From Methyloversatilis universalis (GTDB lineage Bacteria > Pseudomonadota > Gammaproteobacteria > Methylococcales > Methylococcaceae), in contig DYIL01000039.1 of assembly GCA_020723665.1 (NCBI GenBank), forward strand, positions 1 through 33,639: DNA of 33,639 bases, given 5' to 3'. Shown piece by piece: positions 26,134 through 33,639 of the stretch. Each line of letters begins with the position of its first letter. Within the stretch, counting starts at the first letter, position 1. Below the pieces are notes generated by a model. The model did no database searches. It saw nothing but the letters and a program-made list of their open reading frames with translations, and had not been told where the DNA came from. A program made the translations under genes and the position numbers.

Positions 26134-28620
26134 GTGGTTAGAAACGTCAAGCTTGCCCTGAAACTGGTCCTGCGCGATTGGCGTAGCGGTGAATTGACCA
26201 TTCTGATGGCCGCCCTGCTGATCGCGGTGGCCAGTTCCACTGCGGTTAGCCTCTTGGGCGACAGATTGACCCGCACGATGAGTCTCCAGGCGGCGGAATT
26301 CCTGGCGGCGGATCTCGTCATCGCGGGCCATCAGGATCCACCGCCTGTCTGGCGCCGACAGGCATCCGCACAAGGGTTGCGGGTTTCCGGTACCGCCGAG
26401 TTTTCCAGCGTACTGATCGAGAACGACGAATTGCTGCTGGTAGGCGTCAAAGCGGTCGAAGAGGGATATCCGTTACGCGGCGCCCTTCGCACCACCCTCG
26501 GCGAGGTCACGGCCGCGACCGAAACACGCGACATCCCCAACCGCGGCGAGGCATGGGTAGAGCAACGCGTTTTGACGGCCTTGGGTCTGAGCCTGGGCAG
26601 CGAGGTCACGGTGGGCGAAAAACCGCTGCGGATCGCCCGCATCCTCACCCACGAACCCGACCGCCGCGGCGATCTCTACAGCCTCTCACCCCGAGTATTG
26701 ATGAATCGTGCCGATGTCGCCGAAACACGTATCATTCAGCCCGGCAGTCATGTCCACTATTATGAATTGTTTGCCGGCGACGAGCCTGCACTACGTGCCT
26801 TCAAGCAATGGATCAAACCCCAGTTGCATCCGGGCCAACGCATTCTCGACGTGCACGATGATCGCCCCGAATTGGGCAATGCCCTGACTCGTGCGGAGCG
26901 CTATCTGGGGTTGACAAGCATCGCCGTGGTGCTGATTTCGGGCGTCGCCATCGCCATGACCGCCCGCCGCTACACCGAACGGCATTACGACATGACCGCT
27001 ATGCTCAAATGTCTGGGTGCCCGAGAGCGAGATGTCCTCGAGATCTACGCCGCTTTGTTCCTGATCGTCGGCCTCATTTCCAGCATACTCGGCTGCGCAT
27101 TGGGATATCTGGCGCAATACGGCGTGGTCCAACTGTTGCGCTCTCTGTTGCCCCAGACCTTGGCTGATCCCGGATGGCTCGCCATGATCTTCGGTGCAGC
27201 TACGGGACTCCTGATCCTACTCGGCTTCGCCCTGCCCCCCATACTCAGGCTGAAGCGCCTCGCTCCCCTGCGCGTATTGCGCCGCGATCTCGAACCCCTG
27301 CCGTCCAGCGCGTGGCTGGTATACGGACTGGCCACCCTTACCCTCAGTGCGCTTCTCTGGCGCTATACCCGTGATTGGATGATGACAGTCAGCGTATTGG
27401 CGATCGCCGGCACTGCGATCGCCTTGTTCAGCGCGATTGGCTTGTCGATGTTGAGTCTAGGGCGCCTGCTCGTGCCCTACGTCTCGCTGTCATGGCGGTT
27501 CGGTCTCCACCATCTGACCCGTAGACCGCGGCTCGGAGTCAGCCAGATACTCGCCTTCGCCGTGACCTTGGTGGCCATGCAGGTCAGCGTATCGGTACGC
27601 ACCGAATTGCTGCAGGAATGGAAGCGCCAACTGCCCGAAGATACTCCCAATCATTTCGCGCTCAACCTGTTCGACACCGATTTGGCGCGATTCCGCGAAA
27701 CCCTGAGCCAGGAAGGCATCGCCAGCAGCGACTATTATCCCATCGTGCGGGGCCGGTTGACCGCCGTCAACGGCAAAGACGTCTTCGAAATCGTGCATAA
27801 GGACTCACGGGCCGAGGCATCCATCAACCGCGAACTCAGCCTCACCTGGGCGTCGAAACTGCCCCCGGGCAACCGAGTGGTTCGAGGGAAATGGATAGAA
27901 GGAAGCGCTCCTCTGAGCGTCTCGGTGGAAGCGGAACTCGCCAAAAGCCTCGGCATCGAGCCGGGTGACAAACTCGCATTCAACGTCGCGGGAGAGGAAC
28001 TCGTCGCCAATGTCGTCGGCACCCGGAGCGTACGCTGGGACACCATGACCCCCAATTTTTTCATGATTTTTTCGCCGGGAAGCCTCGACAGGTATCCGCA
28101 TACCTGGCTTAGTAGCTTTTATGTTCCGCCGGAACGAAAACCGGTGTTGGGAAACCTGGCCAAAGCGTTCCCCAGCATGACGATCTTGGAAGTGGATGCG
28201 CTTCTGAAGCAGTTTCAGAACATCCTACGACAGGTGACGGGCGCCATCGAATATGTCTTGCTACTGGCTTTGGCGGCCGGATTTACCGTATTATTCGCCG
28301 CGGTCCGAGCGACCTTGGATGAGCGCATTTATGAAGACGTACTGCTTCGAACGATGGGTGCCAGCCGGCGACTGTTACGGAATGCCCAATGGGTAGAATT
28401 CGCCGCACTCGGATTCCTGGCCGGCATTTTGGCCTCGGCCATCAGCGAGGTGATCGCGTGGATTTTGTTCAACCGGGTTTTCGACTTGGCGTATCGCTTC
28501 CATTGGGAAACGTGGCTGGCCACCCCCGTTCTAGGAGCGCTAGTGGTCGGATTGGCGGGCTATTTGAATACGCGCTCAGTCGTAAAAAACAGCCCGATGC
28601 AAGTGCTGCGCGAACTCTAA
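26134..28620 (+). CDS. FtsX/YbbP-type ABC transporter permease
   Basis: An 828-residue inner-membrane protein with the layout of YbbP-like MacB/FtsX permeases. One N-terminal helix and a large periplasmic domain lead to two groups of FtsX helices (about 265-350 and 700-820) with a further helical and periplasmic section between them. The family pattern MTARRYTERHYDMTAMLKCLGARERDVLEIY and its partner RATLDERIYEDVLLRTMGASRRLLRNAQWVEFAALG are clear. E. coli YbbP works with the ATPase YbbA near the esterase TesA; neither lies in this window, so the partner must be elsewhere. GTG at 26134 is used as the start, with a weak GAGAACGGA upstream. It follows the flgL terminator and is probably unrelated to flagella. 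Confidence 0.85.
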   Translation: MVRNVKLALKLVLRDWRSGELTILMAALLIAVASSTAVSLLGDRLTRTMSLQAAEFLAADLVIAGHQDPPPVWRRQASAQGLRVSGTAEFSSVLIENDELLLVGVKAVEEGYPLRGALRTTLGEVTAATETRDIPNRGEAWVEQRVLTALGLSLGSEVTVGEKPLRIARILTHEPDRRGDLYSLSPRVLMNRADVAETRIIQPGSHVHYYELFAGDEPALRAFKQWIKPQLHPGQRILDVHDDRPELGNALTRAERYLGLTSIAVVLISGVAIAMTARRYTERHYDMTAMLKCLGARERDVLEIYAALFLIVGLISSILGCALGYLAQYGVVQLLRSLLPQTLADPGWLAMIFGAATGLLILLGFALPPILRLKRLAPLRVLRRDLEPLPSSAWLVYGLATLTLSALLWRYTRDWMMTVSVLAIAGTAIALFSAIGLSMLSLGRLLVPYVSLSWRFGLHHLTRRPRLGVSQILAFAVTLVAMQVSVSVRTELLQEWKRQLPEDTPNHFALNLFDTDLARFRETLSQEGIASSDYYPIVRGRLTAVNGKDVFEIVHKDSRAEASINRELSLTWASKLPPGNRVVRGKWIEGSAPLSVSVEAELAKSLGIEPGDKLAFNVAGEELVANVVGTRSVRWDTMTPNFFMIFSPGSLDRYPHTWLSSFYVPPERKPVLGNLAKAFPSMTILEVDALLKQFQNILRQVTGAIEYVLLLALAAGFTVLFAAVRATLDERIYEDVLLRTMGASRRLLRNAQWVEFAALGFLAGILASAISEVIAWILFNRVFDLAYRFHWETWLATPVLGALVVGLAGYLNTRSVVKNSPMQVLREL

Positions 28621-28636
28621 AACTCGGGGAAGACAT

Positions 28637-28678
28637 GAAACGGCGATGGGCGAACTACCTCGCGCTCACCGCCGTTTC
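28637..28678. terminator. Inverted repeat between convergent genes
   Basis: GAAACGGCG (28637-28645) pairs with CGCCGTTTC (28670-28678), with additional pairing possible inside. It fills the 60-bp gap between the permease and the convergent small membrane protein gene, so it may terminate both. Confidence 0.45.
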
Positions 28679-28680
28679 CA

Positions 28681-29100
28681 TCAACCGCCTTTGACGTTGA
28701 CCTTAGATGTCCAGCCGCTCTTTCCCTGACAATCGCCGTCCAGCACTTTCACTTTTACGAACGGCAATTGGCCGACCACCATTTCTTCCTCGACCATCGC
28801 CTTGGTCCCGGCCTTGGTCAGGCAGACGCTCTGCTCCTGATCCTCTTCCGCTTCCGACGTGCTCATTAGTCCAGGCGTGGTCGTCAAGTGTGATCCGCCG
28901 CCGTTCGGGTTATCCAAGATCACCTGCTGCCCGACGGACAAGGCTGTCTTGACCTGTACCTCTTGGCCACCGCCGCTCATCGCGAGCACGAGAACGATTA
29001 CCACTAATGCGCCGATCGCCGCGTAAAGAGCTTTCGGATTGCTCTTCAAGGTCTCTACAATGCCTTGAACGGCTTTACTCGGGGTATTCTCTTCGGACAT
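28681..29100 (-). CDS. Small membrane-anchored protein of unknown function
   Basis: I do not recognise this 139-residue protein. A charged N-terminus of about 27 residues is followed by one hydrophobic helix (LYAAIGALVVIVLVLAM, about 29-45). The soluble part is probably periplasmic. It has two cysteines (in SVCLTKAG and DGDCQGK) that could form a disulfide, and the ending FVKVKVLDGDCQGKSGWTSK resembles an SH3-like fold, so a bacterial SH3-type domain is a guess. The start is ATG at 29100, because AGGAGG lies about 9 nt upstream; an ATG at 29118 overlaps that site and is rejected. It is convergent with the permease gene and divergent from the VWA gene. Confidence 0.7.
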   Translation of the reverse strand: MSEENTPSKAVQGIVETLKSNPKALYAAIGALVVIVLVLAMSGGGQEVQVKTALSVGQQVILDNPNGGGSHLTTTPGLMSTSEAEEDQEQSVCLTKAGTKAMVEEEMVVGQLPFVKVKVLDGDCQGKSGWTSKVNVKGG

Positions 29101-29116
29101 TACGCTGTACCTCCTC

Positions 29117-29122
29117 ATTATA
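29117..29122 (-). promoter_or_regulatory. -10 box for the small membrane protein gene
   Basis: A perfect TATAAT on the minus strand, 16 bp before the ATG at 29100, which would give a very short leader beginning near the ribosome binding site. The -35 region is poor. Confidence 0.4.
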
Positions 29123-29431
29123 AGTTCTTATCGCCTCCTGGGTTCACGAACGAACGCTCTGGAGCAGGCGCAAATTACCATGTTGTAAACACATTGCAAA
29201 CAGTTAATTTGCTAGCTCCGCAGCGCTGGAGAAACGATCAAGAAACAATGCACTGTATCACGCTTCATGCTTAGATTTGCAATTTGAGGAGCGACAAATC
29301 CGCGCATGGGCCGGAGGAGCCAGAACCGCTCGCGGATGGTCTAAGCGTTCGCTGGCAAAGCCGTCAGGTCGCATCTTTCCCTGAACGGCTTCCCGCCGGA
29401 TAGAATGTTGTGTCAATGGAACCCTTAAATC
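29123..29431. other. Divergent intergenic region
   Basis: About 310 bp between the small membrane protein gene and the VWA gene. Apart from the -10 box at its left edge I see no gene, RNA or strong hairpin. The left half is AT-richer than the right. Confidence 0.4.
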
Positions 29432-30142
29432 ATGAGCGATTCGAAAAAACTTCCGTCCCAGTCCATTAGCCGCGAGGTGCAGGAATTTTTGGAAAAACTT
29501 GCGCAAACGCCTAAGGTTAAACCGGCCGGAGGCAAGGGCCGGCTCATCTTCGCCCTGGACGCAACTGCAAGCCGTGAGCCCACATGGAGGGATGCATGCC
29601 GCATACAGGCGGAGATGTTCCATGCGGCGGCGGCTCTCGGCGGCTTGGAAATCCAACTCTGTTATTACCGCGGCATGACGGATTTCGAGGTCTTCCCCTG
29701 GTTGGTCCGCGCCGAAGATCTCCGGCGTCGCATGGCCGGTGTGGATTGCCTTGGAGGCTACACGCAGATCGGCAGGGTCCTGCAGCATGCTTTGCAGGAA
29801 GCGCGGAAAAGCAAGGTCGACGCGCTGGTATTCGTTGGCGACTGCATGGAAGAAAATGTCGATGCTCTCTGCAAGCTAGCCGGGGAATTGGGTCTTCTGG
29901 GAGTGAAAGCCTTCCTGTTTCAAGAAGGTTTCGATCCTGCCGCCGAACTTGCCTTCAAACAGATCGCGAGATTGACTCAGGGCGCCCATTGTCGCTTTGA
30001 CGCCGGAAGCGCACAGCAACTTCGCGATTTGCTGAATGCCGTGGCGATCTATGCCGCCGGCGGAATGAATGCCTTGGAAAACCTCGGCCGTAGCCGAGGC
30101 GGGGTCGTTCTACAGTTGGCGCGACAAATAGGCAAACCTTGA
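29432..30142 (+). CDS. VWA-like domain protein paired with a J-domain protein
   Basis: A 236-residue soluble protein with a von Willebrand A-like fold. The metal-ion-dependent adhesion site appears intact in a DxTxS version: D43-A-T45-A-S47 in FALDATAS, T111 in GGYTQIG and D137 in VFVGDCMEE. The first 30 residues are polar and helical. No signal peptide is present, so it is probably cytoplasmic. The stop overlaps the TTG start of the downstream membrane J-domain gene, so the two are translationally coupled and likely work together. A true function is not known to me. ATG at 29432 lacks a strong ribosome binding site. Confidence 0.8.
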   Translation: MSDSKKLPSQSISREVQEFLEKLAQTPKVKPAGGKGRLIFALDATASREPTWRDACRIQAEMFHAAAALGGLEIQLCYYRGMTDFEVFPWLVRAEDLRRRMAGVDCLGGYTQIGRVLQHALQEARKSKVDALVFVGDCMEENVDALCKLAGELGLLGVKAFLFQEGFDPAAELAFKQIARLTQGAHCRFDAGSAQQLRDLLNAVAIYAAGGMNALENLGRSRGGVVLQLARQIGKP

Positions 30143-30888
30143 TTCAACTCATTCTGCTCCTCTCCCTCCTCATTCTGGCCATGCTCACGGTGCGCCGTTT
30201 TCTCGACTCCGCACCCTCAGACGCACTCGCGAAAAAATTTCGCCGCGGGCTGATTTGGGCCGGGATCCTGGTGCTACTGTTTCTAGCCGCAACCGGACGG
30301 CTGGGCTGGCTGGTCCCACTGATCGGCGCGCTGATCGCCGCCGTGTTCCGGCTCGCTCCAGTCCTTCTTCAACTTCTGGTTCAATATGCCCCCCTCATAC
30401 GGCGCTGGCACCAACAAAGAACCGCAACCCAGCGGACGGCCTCCGATGGTGGCCGGAACACTTCATGTGTCGAGTCGCATTTTCTGCGTATGCAACTCGA
30501 CCATTCCACCGGCGAAATCGCGGGCGTCGTGCTGACCGGGCTTTATGCCGGCTCTAGCCTGGCCGATCTGAGCCTGGACCAATTGCGCGAGCTGCACACC
30601 GCTTATGTCCGCGACGACGCTGAGTCCGCTTCACTGCTCAAGGCTTATATTGAGCGCGTCCACGGTGTCTCCTGGCAGGAGAACGAACAAAGAACCGGAA
30701 GTTACGACGACGGCAAAATGACGGCAGAAGAAGCGTATCGCGTCCTAGGCATCACTCCCGGCTCCTCTCGCGAAATCATTATCGATGCCCATCGACGCCT
30801 GATGCAGAGGCTTCATCCCGACCGTGGCGGTTCCGATTATCTCGCTGCCAAGATCAATCAAGCCAAAGACGTTCTGCTCGGACGGTAG
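30139..30888 (+). CDS. Membrane-anchored J-domain protein
   Basis: A 249-residue protein. An N-terminal helix (about 2-18) and a second hydrophobic region (about 37-85) anchor it in the membrane. A soluble middle segment follows (about 115-180), and the C-terminal J-domain (about 195-249) carries the HPD motif at 226-228 (LMQRLHPDRGGSDYLAAKINQAKDVLL), which stimulates DnaK-type ATPases. A C-terminal J-domain after membrane helices recalls Pam18/TIM14-like and DjlA-type co-chaperones. The start is TTG at 30139, overlapping the preceding stop (TTGA). The next ATG (30181) would cut the first helix. Confidence 0.82.
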   Translation: MIQLILLLSLLILAMLTVRRFLDSAPSDALAKKFRRGLIWAGILVLLFLAATGRLGWLVPLIGALIAAVFRLAPVLLQLLVQYAPLIRRWHQQRTATQRTASDGGRNTSCVESHFLRMQLDHSTGEIAGVVLTGLYAGSSLADLSLDQLRELHTAYVRDDAESASLLKAYIERVHGVSWQENEQRTGSYDDGKMTAEEAYRVLGITPGSSREIIIDAHRRLMQRLHPDRGGSDYLAAKINQAKDVLLGR

Positions 30889-31363
30889 GAATAGCCAAGC
30901 TTGACTAGGAAGCGAGCCTGACCTAAGGGCTTCGAAAAACTCAAACACGGTACCACCGGCTCCTTTGCGCCGACAACCTCGATCGCGCTGCGGAGCATCC
31001 GTCGAATCTCCCCAAAAGTTGCAATCTCGAGCAATTTCATTCGCAAATCGTGATCGAACTCACGAAAAAGCCGCTAAAGAAAAACTTTAATGGGCCGATA
31101 AAAGAGATAACCGTCAAAAACCCGTCGCAGGGCGATCGTTTGAACGGCAAAACGCCATTTTTCCGATGCCGCCACCGATCCGCCGGAGAACGCAATCGCG
31201 AACGACTTGCAAAACTACAGCGACTGCGAGGTCATGTTAAGGTTGGCACGATAAATGGTTTGAAACTGGTCACGCTGGCTCTCATCAGCAGAGTTATTAA
31301 TGACGGTATTCGGGTTTGTTAAATAGGTTATCGATAATAGATCAATTGCGTAGGGGTGCTGAT
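30889..31363. other. Long non-coding leader region before rpoS
   Basis: 475 bp with no convincing gene. It contains a consensus sigma-28 promoter at 31075-31101, described separately. A 90-codon open frame (31050-31322) starting with GTG overlaps that promoter, lacks recognisable features and is not called. The part after about 31250 is AT-rich and could be the rpoS leader; a long leader is typical of rpoS in other gammaproteobacteria, where it is a target of small RNAs. No nlpD-like gene is present upstream, unlike in E. coli. Confidence 0.5.
31075..31101 (+). promoter_or_regulatory. Consensus sigma-28 promoter upstream of rpoS
   Basis: TAAAG (31075-31079), 14 bp, GCCGATAA (31094-31101): all 13 conserved positions of the FliA core consensus match, at the correct spacing. 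Predicted transcription would start near 31108, about 255 nt before the rpoS ATG. The next coding sequence downstream is rpoS, so the product is either a long-leader rpoS mRNA or a separate small RNA. Confidence 0.6.
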
Positions 31364-32353
31364 ATGTCTGAACCGATCGCGGAAGAATTGAAAACCTTCG
31401 GAGACACAGGCTTATACGACGATGGGGCGGCTTATGTCGAAGATTTTGAAGTGGACGGAGAACTTCAAGATGACCCCCCGATTTGGAACGACACAGAGTT
31501 GGATACTATTGATTCGGAGTATCAATACGACGCTACGCGCCTCTATCTTAAGGAATTGGGAAGTTCCCAACTGCTGACCGCAGACGAAGAAAAATACTAC
31601 GGTCGTTTGGCTCGAAAAGGCGACGCTGCAGCCCGCAAGAAAATGATCGAAAGCAATTTGAGATTGGTCGTAAAAATTTCGCGCCGTTACTTGAATCGCG
31701 GGTTGCCACTCCTCGATCTGATCGAAGAAGGAAATCTCGGACTAATCAGAGCCGTCGAAAAATTTGAGGCGGATCGCGGCTTTCGTTTTTCGACTTACGC
31801 CACGTGGTGGATACGGCAGACGATCGAGCGTGCCCTCATGAATCAAACGCGTACGATTCGTCTTCCGATTCACGTCGTAAAAGAAATGAATGTGTACCTG
31901 AAGGCGTACCGCCATCTGGCCGTTACGATGCACCACGATCCGAGCGCGGAAGACGTAGCAAAATACCTGAACAAACCGGTAAAGACGGTCGAAAAAATGC
32001 TCAAACTCAACGAACGAGTCGTTTCGATCGATGTTCCTTTCAAAAAGGATTCGGAAAAGTCCTTAGTGGAATGTATTTCCGAAGAGGACAAACTTTCTCT
32101 TCCGGAAACTCTGCAAAACGAATTCATCTCCAACAATTTATCCGAGTGGCTCGATCAACTCACGGACAAGCAACGGGAAGTCATTTCCCGCCGATACGGT
32201 CTCCGGGGTTATGACCATTCCACGCTAGAGGACGTCGCAACCGTAATGGGCGTTACTCGAGAAAGAGTACGGCAGATTCAAATGGAAGCGCTAAGCCGCC
32301 TCCGCGATATTTTGGAAACAGACGGCTATACCGCGGATACTATCTTTCACTGA
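31364..32353 (+). CDS. rpoS: Stationary-phase sigma factor RpoS (sigma-38)
   Basis: A 329-residue group 2 sigma factor. Region 1.2 begins around [21 protein letters not shown]. Region 2 contains [62 protein letters not shown] (core binding and -10 recognition). Region 3 follows, and region 4.2 ends [22 protein letters not shown] (-35 recognition). The RpoS-type [23 protein letters not shown] separates it from RpoD and RpoH. The start is ATG 31364 with AGGGG upstream; an earlier in-frame start at 31316 would add 16 atypical residues. RpoS drives general stress and stationary-phase genes. Confidence 0.95.
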   Translation: MSEPIAEELKTFGDTGLYDDGAAYVEDFEVDGELQDDPPIWNDTELDTIDSEYQYDATRLYLKELGSSQLLTADEEKYYGRLARKGDAAARKKMIESNLRLVVKISRRYLNRGLPLLDLIEEGNLGLIRAVEKFEADRGFRFSTYATWWIRQTIERALMNQTRTIRLPIHVVKEMNVYLKAYRHLAVTMHHDPSAEDVAKYLNKPVKTVEKMLKLNERVVSIDVPFKKDSEKSLVECISEEDKLSLPETLQNEFISNNLSEWLDQLTDKQREVISRRYGLRGYDHSTLEDVATVMGVTRERVRQIQMEALSRLRDILETDGYTADTIFH

Positions 32354-32735
32354 TCGAGTCGTTTAGCCGCGGAGCACTTTGTAGGGATTCCACTGTTCAT
32401 AGCGCGCCGGGAAAGACAAAGACATGTACGGTTCACACTCGGCTTTCGAGCCGAAGGATCTCACCATCCGGCTTTGAAGGCTGCCGGCAGTCGGGCTCTG
32501 GCGAGTCGGCACCGCACGGCTCGGGCACAAGAACGGGACACCATTGCCAATAACTGGACGAGCGATTCCTTGATTACAAACAACATTCTTTTCGATTCTT
32601 TTCCAAACCATTCCATCCAAGCCCCCGCTTGCTGAACGAACTGTTCAAATACTCGACTTCACGTCTTGGAAAACAGCTTGTCAGCCGGGATGAGGCGACA
32701 GCCATTCCCGGCGGGGTGAAAACGCGCTGGAAACG
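32354..32735. other. Unassigned non-coding region after rpoS
   Basis: About 380 bp with no gene I can support. An 85-codon open frame on the minus strand (32363-32620) has no feature I recognise. Several GC-rich hairpins occupy 32430-32520, the clearest at 32439-32454. The region could hold the rpoS terminator, an unannotated RNA or a decayed mobile-element fragment; the sequence alone does not decide. Confidence 0.4.
32439..32454. repeat. Perfect hairpin with TTCG loop
   Basis: TCGGCT-TTCG-AGCCGA, a 6-bp stem with a four-base TTCG loop, adjoining a second potential hairpin (CCGAAGGAT...ATCCGG). It lies 86 bp downstream of the rpoS stop. Confidence 0.5.
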
Positions 32736-32764
32736 CTGAGCCTGTCCTGAGCGAAGTCGAAGGG
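32736..32764. repeat. Dispersed REP-like repeat
   Basis: CTGAGCCTGTCCTGAGCGAA followed by GTCGAAGGG. I recognise this as a common dispersed bacterial repeat that often appears mistranslated as the peptide FDFAQDRL. A diverged version (20 of 24 bases) lies at 12065-12088. Confidence 0.7.
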
Positions 32765-32781
32765 CTTAGTCCGGCCTAACA

Positions 32782-32878
32782 AGGGCGTTGAAAAACGCAT
32801 TCTGCATACGACACGTAGGTTAGCAGTTTCGTCATTGCCCACCACGTATGGTAGGAGCATCGAGTTTTTCAACACCCT
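32782..32878. repeat. 97-bp MITE-like element with 15-bp terminal inverted repeats
   Basis: AGGGCGTTGAAAAAC (32782-32796) and GTTTTTCAACACCCT (32864-32878) are inverted repeats with one mismatch. The interior has no coding capacity. Termini of this GTTGAAAAAC type look like insertion-sequence ends, so a non-autonomous derivative is likely. No target duplication is obvious. Confidence 0.55.
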
Positions 32879-33076
32879 GCCAAGTCCCGGAACATATTCG
32901 GCTTGCCTAGAAAGACGGTATTACGCGCCTTGCGGTGAGCACGGCGAAACCAGCGAGCTTGAAAGCTCCTGCAATCGGCCTGAGGATGAAGGCGGGTCAA
33001 ACTCACCTGAAAATTCGGTAGAATTTACCTTTATCAGGCGCCCAACCCCACTCTGAAGAGCATCGTAAAAAAACCA
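32879..33076. other. acs upstream region
   Basis: About 200 bp between the MITE-like element and acs. A TAGAAT at about 33018 could be a -10 box, but no good -35 accompanies it. No gene is seen. The acs ATG is preceded by an A-rich stretch rather than a clear ribosome binding site. Confidence 0.3.
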
Positions 33077-33639
33077 ATGTCCTTTGAAAAAATCTACGAC
33101 GTGCCGCCGGACGTAGCGGCTCGAGCGCACATTGACGAAGCGCTTTATCAGGAGATGTACGAGCAATCCGTCAGGGATTCCGACCGGTTCTGGGCTCAGC
33201 AAGCCGAGCGCTTCGTGGATTGGTTCAAGCCCTGGGACAAGGTGCAGGATTGTGACTTCGGCACCGCCCGCATTCGTTGGTTCGAAGGCGGTAAGCTGAA
33301 TGTCAGCTACAACTGCCTCGATCGCCACTTGTCGAAAAAAGGCGATCAGATCGCGATAATCTGGGAGGGAGACGATCCCGCCCTCGAAAAAAAACTCACC
33401 TACCGGGAACTGCACGAGCAAGTCTGCCGGTTCGCTAATGTCTTGAAAAAGTACGGCGTTCAAAAAGGCGACCGGGTGTGCATCTATCTACCGATGATCC
33501 CCGAGGCGGCCGTGGCCATGCTCGCCTGCACCCGGATTGGCGCCACGCATTCCATTGTGTTCGCCGGCTTCTCAGCCGATGCTTTACGGGATCGCATCCT
33601 CGATGCCGACTGCCATTATGTCATTTGCGCTGATGAGGG
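33077..33639 (+). CDS. acs: Acetyl-CoA synthetase, 5' part (cut by window edge)
   Basis: The first 187 codons of an acetate-CoA ligase, open to the window end. My own translation begins [20 protein letters not shown] and contains [47 protein letters not shown], the adenylate-forming [68 protein letters not shown]. These are hallmark N-terminal blocks of Acs, which makes acetyl-CoA from acetate, ATP and CoA through acetyl-AMP. The catalytic motifs and the C-terminal acetylated lysine lie beyond the window. Confidence 0.95.
   Translation, partial: MSFEKIYDVPPDVAARAHIDEALYQEMYEQSVRDSDRFWAQQAERFVDWFKPWDKVQDCDFGTARIRWFEGGKLNVSYNCLDRHLSKKGDQIAIIWEGDDPALEKKLTYRELHEQVCRFANVLKKYGVQKGDRVCIYLPMIPEAAVAMLACTRIGATHSIVFAGFSADALRDRILDADCHYVICADE

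Noticed and set aside
31244..31259. Sigma-54-like sequence TGGCACG-N4-ATGGT before rpoS
   Set aside because: The -24 half is perfect but the -12 box lacks the essential GC, so it is unlikely to be functional.
31050..31322. 90-codon plus-strand frame before rpoS
   Set aside because: It begins with GTG without a ribosome binding site, overlaps the consensus sigma-28 promoter and shows no recognisable domain.
32681..32875. 64-codon minus-strand frame before acs
   Set aside because: Its peptide includes the well-known mistranslation product of a dispersed repeat (FDFAQDRL) and the end of the MITE; it is not a gene.
1..33639. tRNA/rRNA genes and CRISPR arrays
   Set aside because: I looked for cloverleaf-like segments in the gaps and for regularly spaced direct repeats and saw none; a covariance-model scan would be needed to exclude weak cases.

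Overview
The window looks like a chromosomal segment of a motile gammaproteobacterium. The flagellar order flgN-flgM-flgA / cheV-cheR-flgBCDEFGHIJKL is the one known from Vibrio and Pseudomonas. RpoS, FlgM, and apparent sigma-54 and sigma-28 promoters fit this. Base composition is moderately GC-rich. A methanotroph-like Methylococcales member is possible, but that is an inference from overall flavour and was not tested.

Left part (1-6603, minus strand): two housekeeping blocks. mrp-dcd is followed by hemL, a DedA/PAP2-like/LssY fusion protein and rmuC, which ends at a clear hairpin terminator. Divergent from mrp is metG (6791-9367). This methionyl-tRNA synthetase carries an in-frame insertion of about 157 residues: a DUF559 (Vsr-like, PD-(D/E)XK) nuclease domain bounded by 36-bp inverted hairpin repeats. 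It sits exactly in the linker between the anticodon-binding domain and the C-terminal tRNA-binding OB fold. I regard this as the most unusual object in the window.

Next (9433-11846, minus strand) is a compact operon: a TetR regulator, a secreted SBP56-family (selenium-binding / methanethiol-oxidase-like) protein and a small DUF4242 protein. Its promoter has a palindromic operator between -35 and -10, and the tetR transcript appears leaderless.

The flagellar block (12119-26027) runs flgN, flgM and flgA on minus, then cheV, cheR and flgB to flgL on plus. Promoter logic can be read directly: sigma-28 sites before flgM and flgK, a sigma-54 site before flgB, and a sigma-70-like site before flgA. 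This matches the tiered flagellar cascade: RpoN first for rod and hook, FliA later for FlgM and the hook-filament junction proteins.

Right part (26134-33639): a large FtsX/YbbP-type permease, a small membrane-anchored unknown protein, a coupled pair (VWA-domain protein and membrane-anchored J-domain protein), rpoS, a repeat-rich non-coding stretch, and the 5' end of acs, cut by the window edge. A sequence matching the sigma-28 consensus exactly lies about 260 bp upstream of rpoS. It suggests either a flagella-linked rpoS transcript or an unannotated small RNA.
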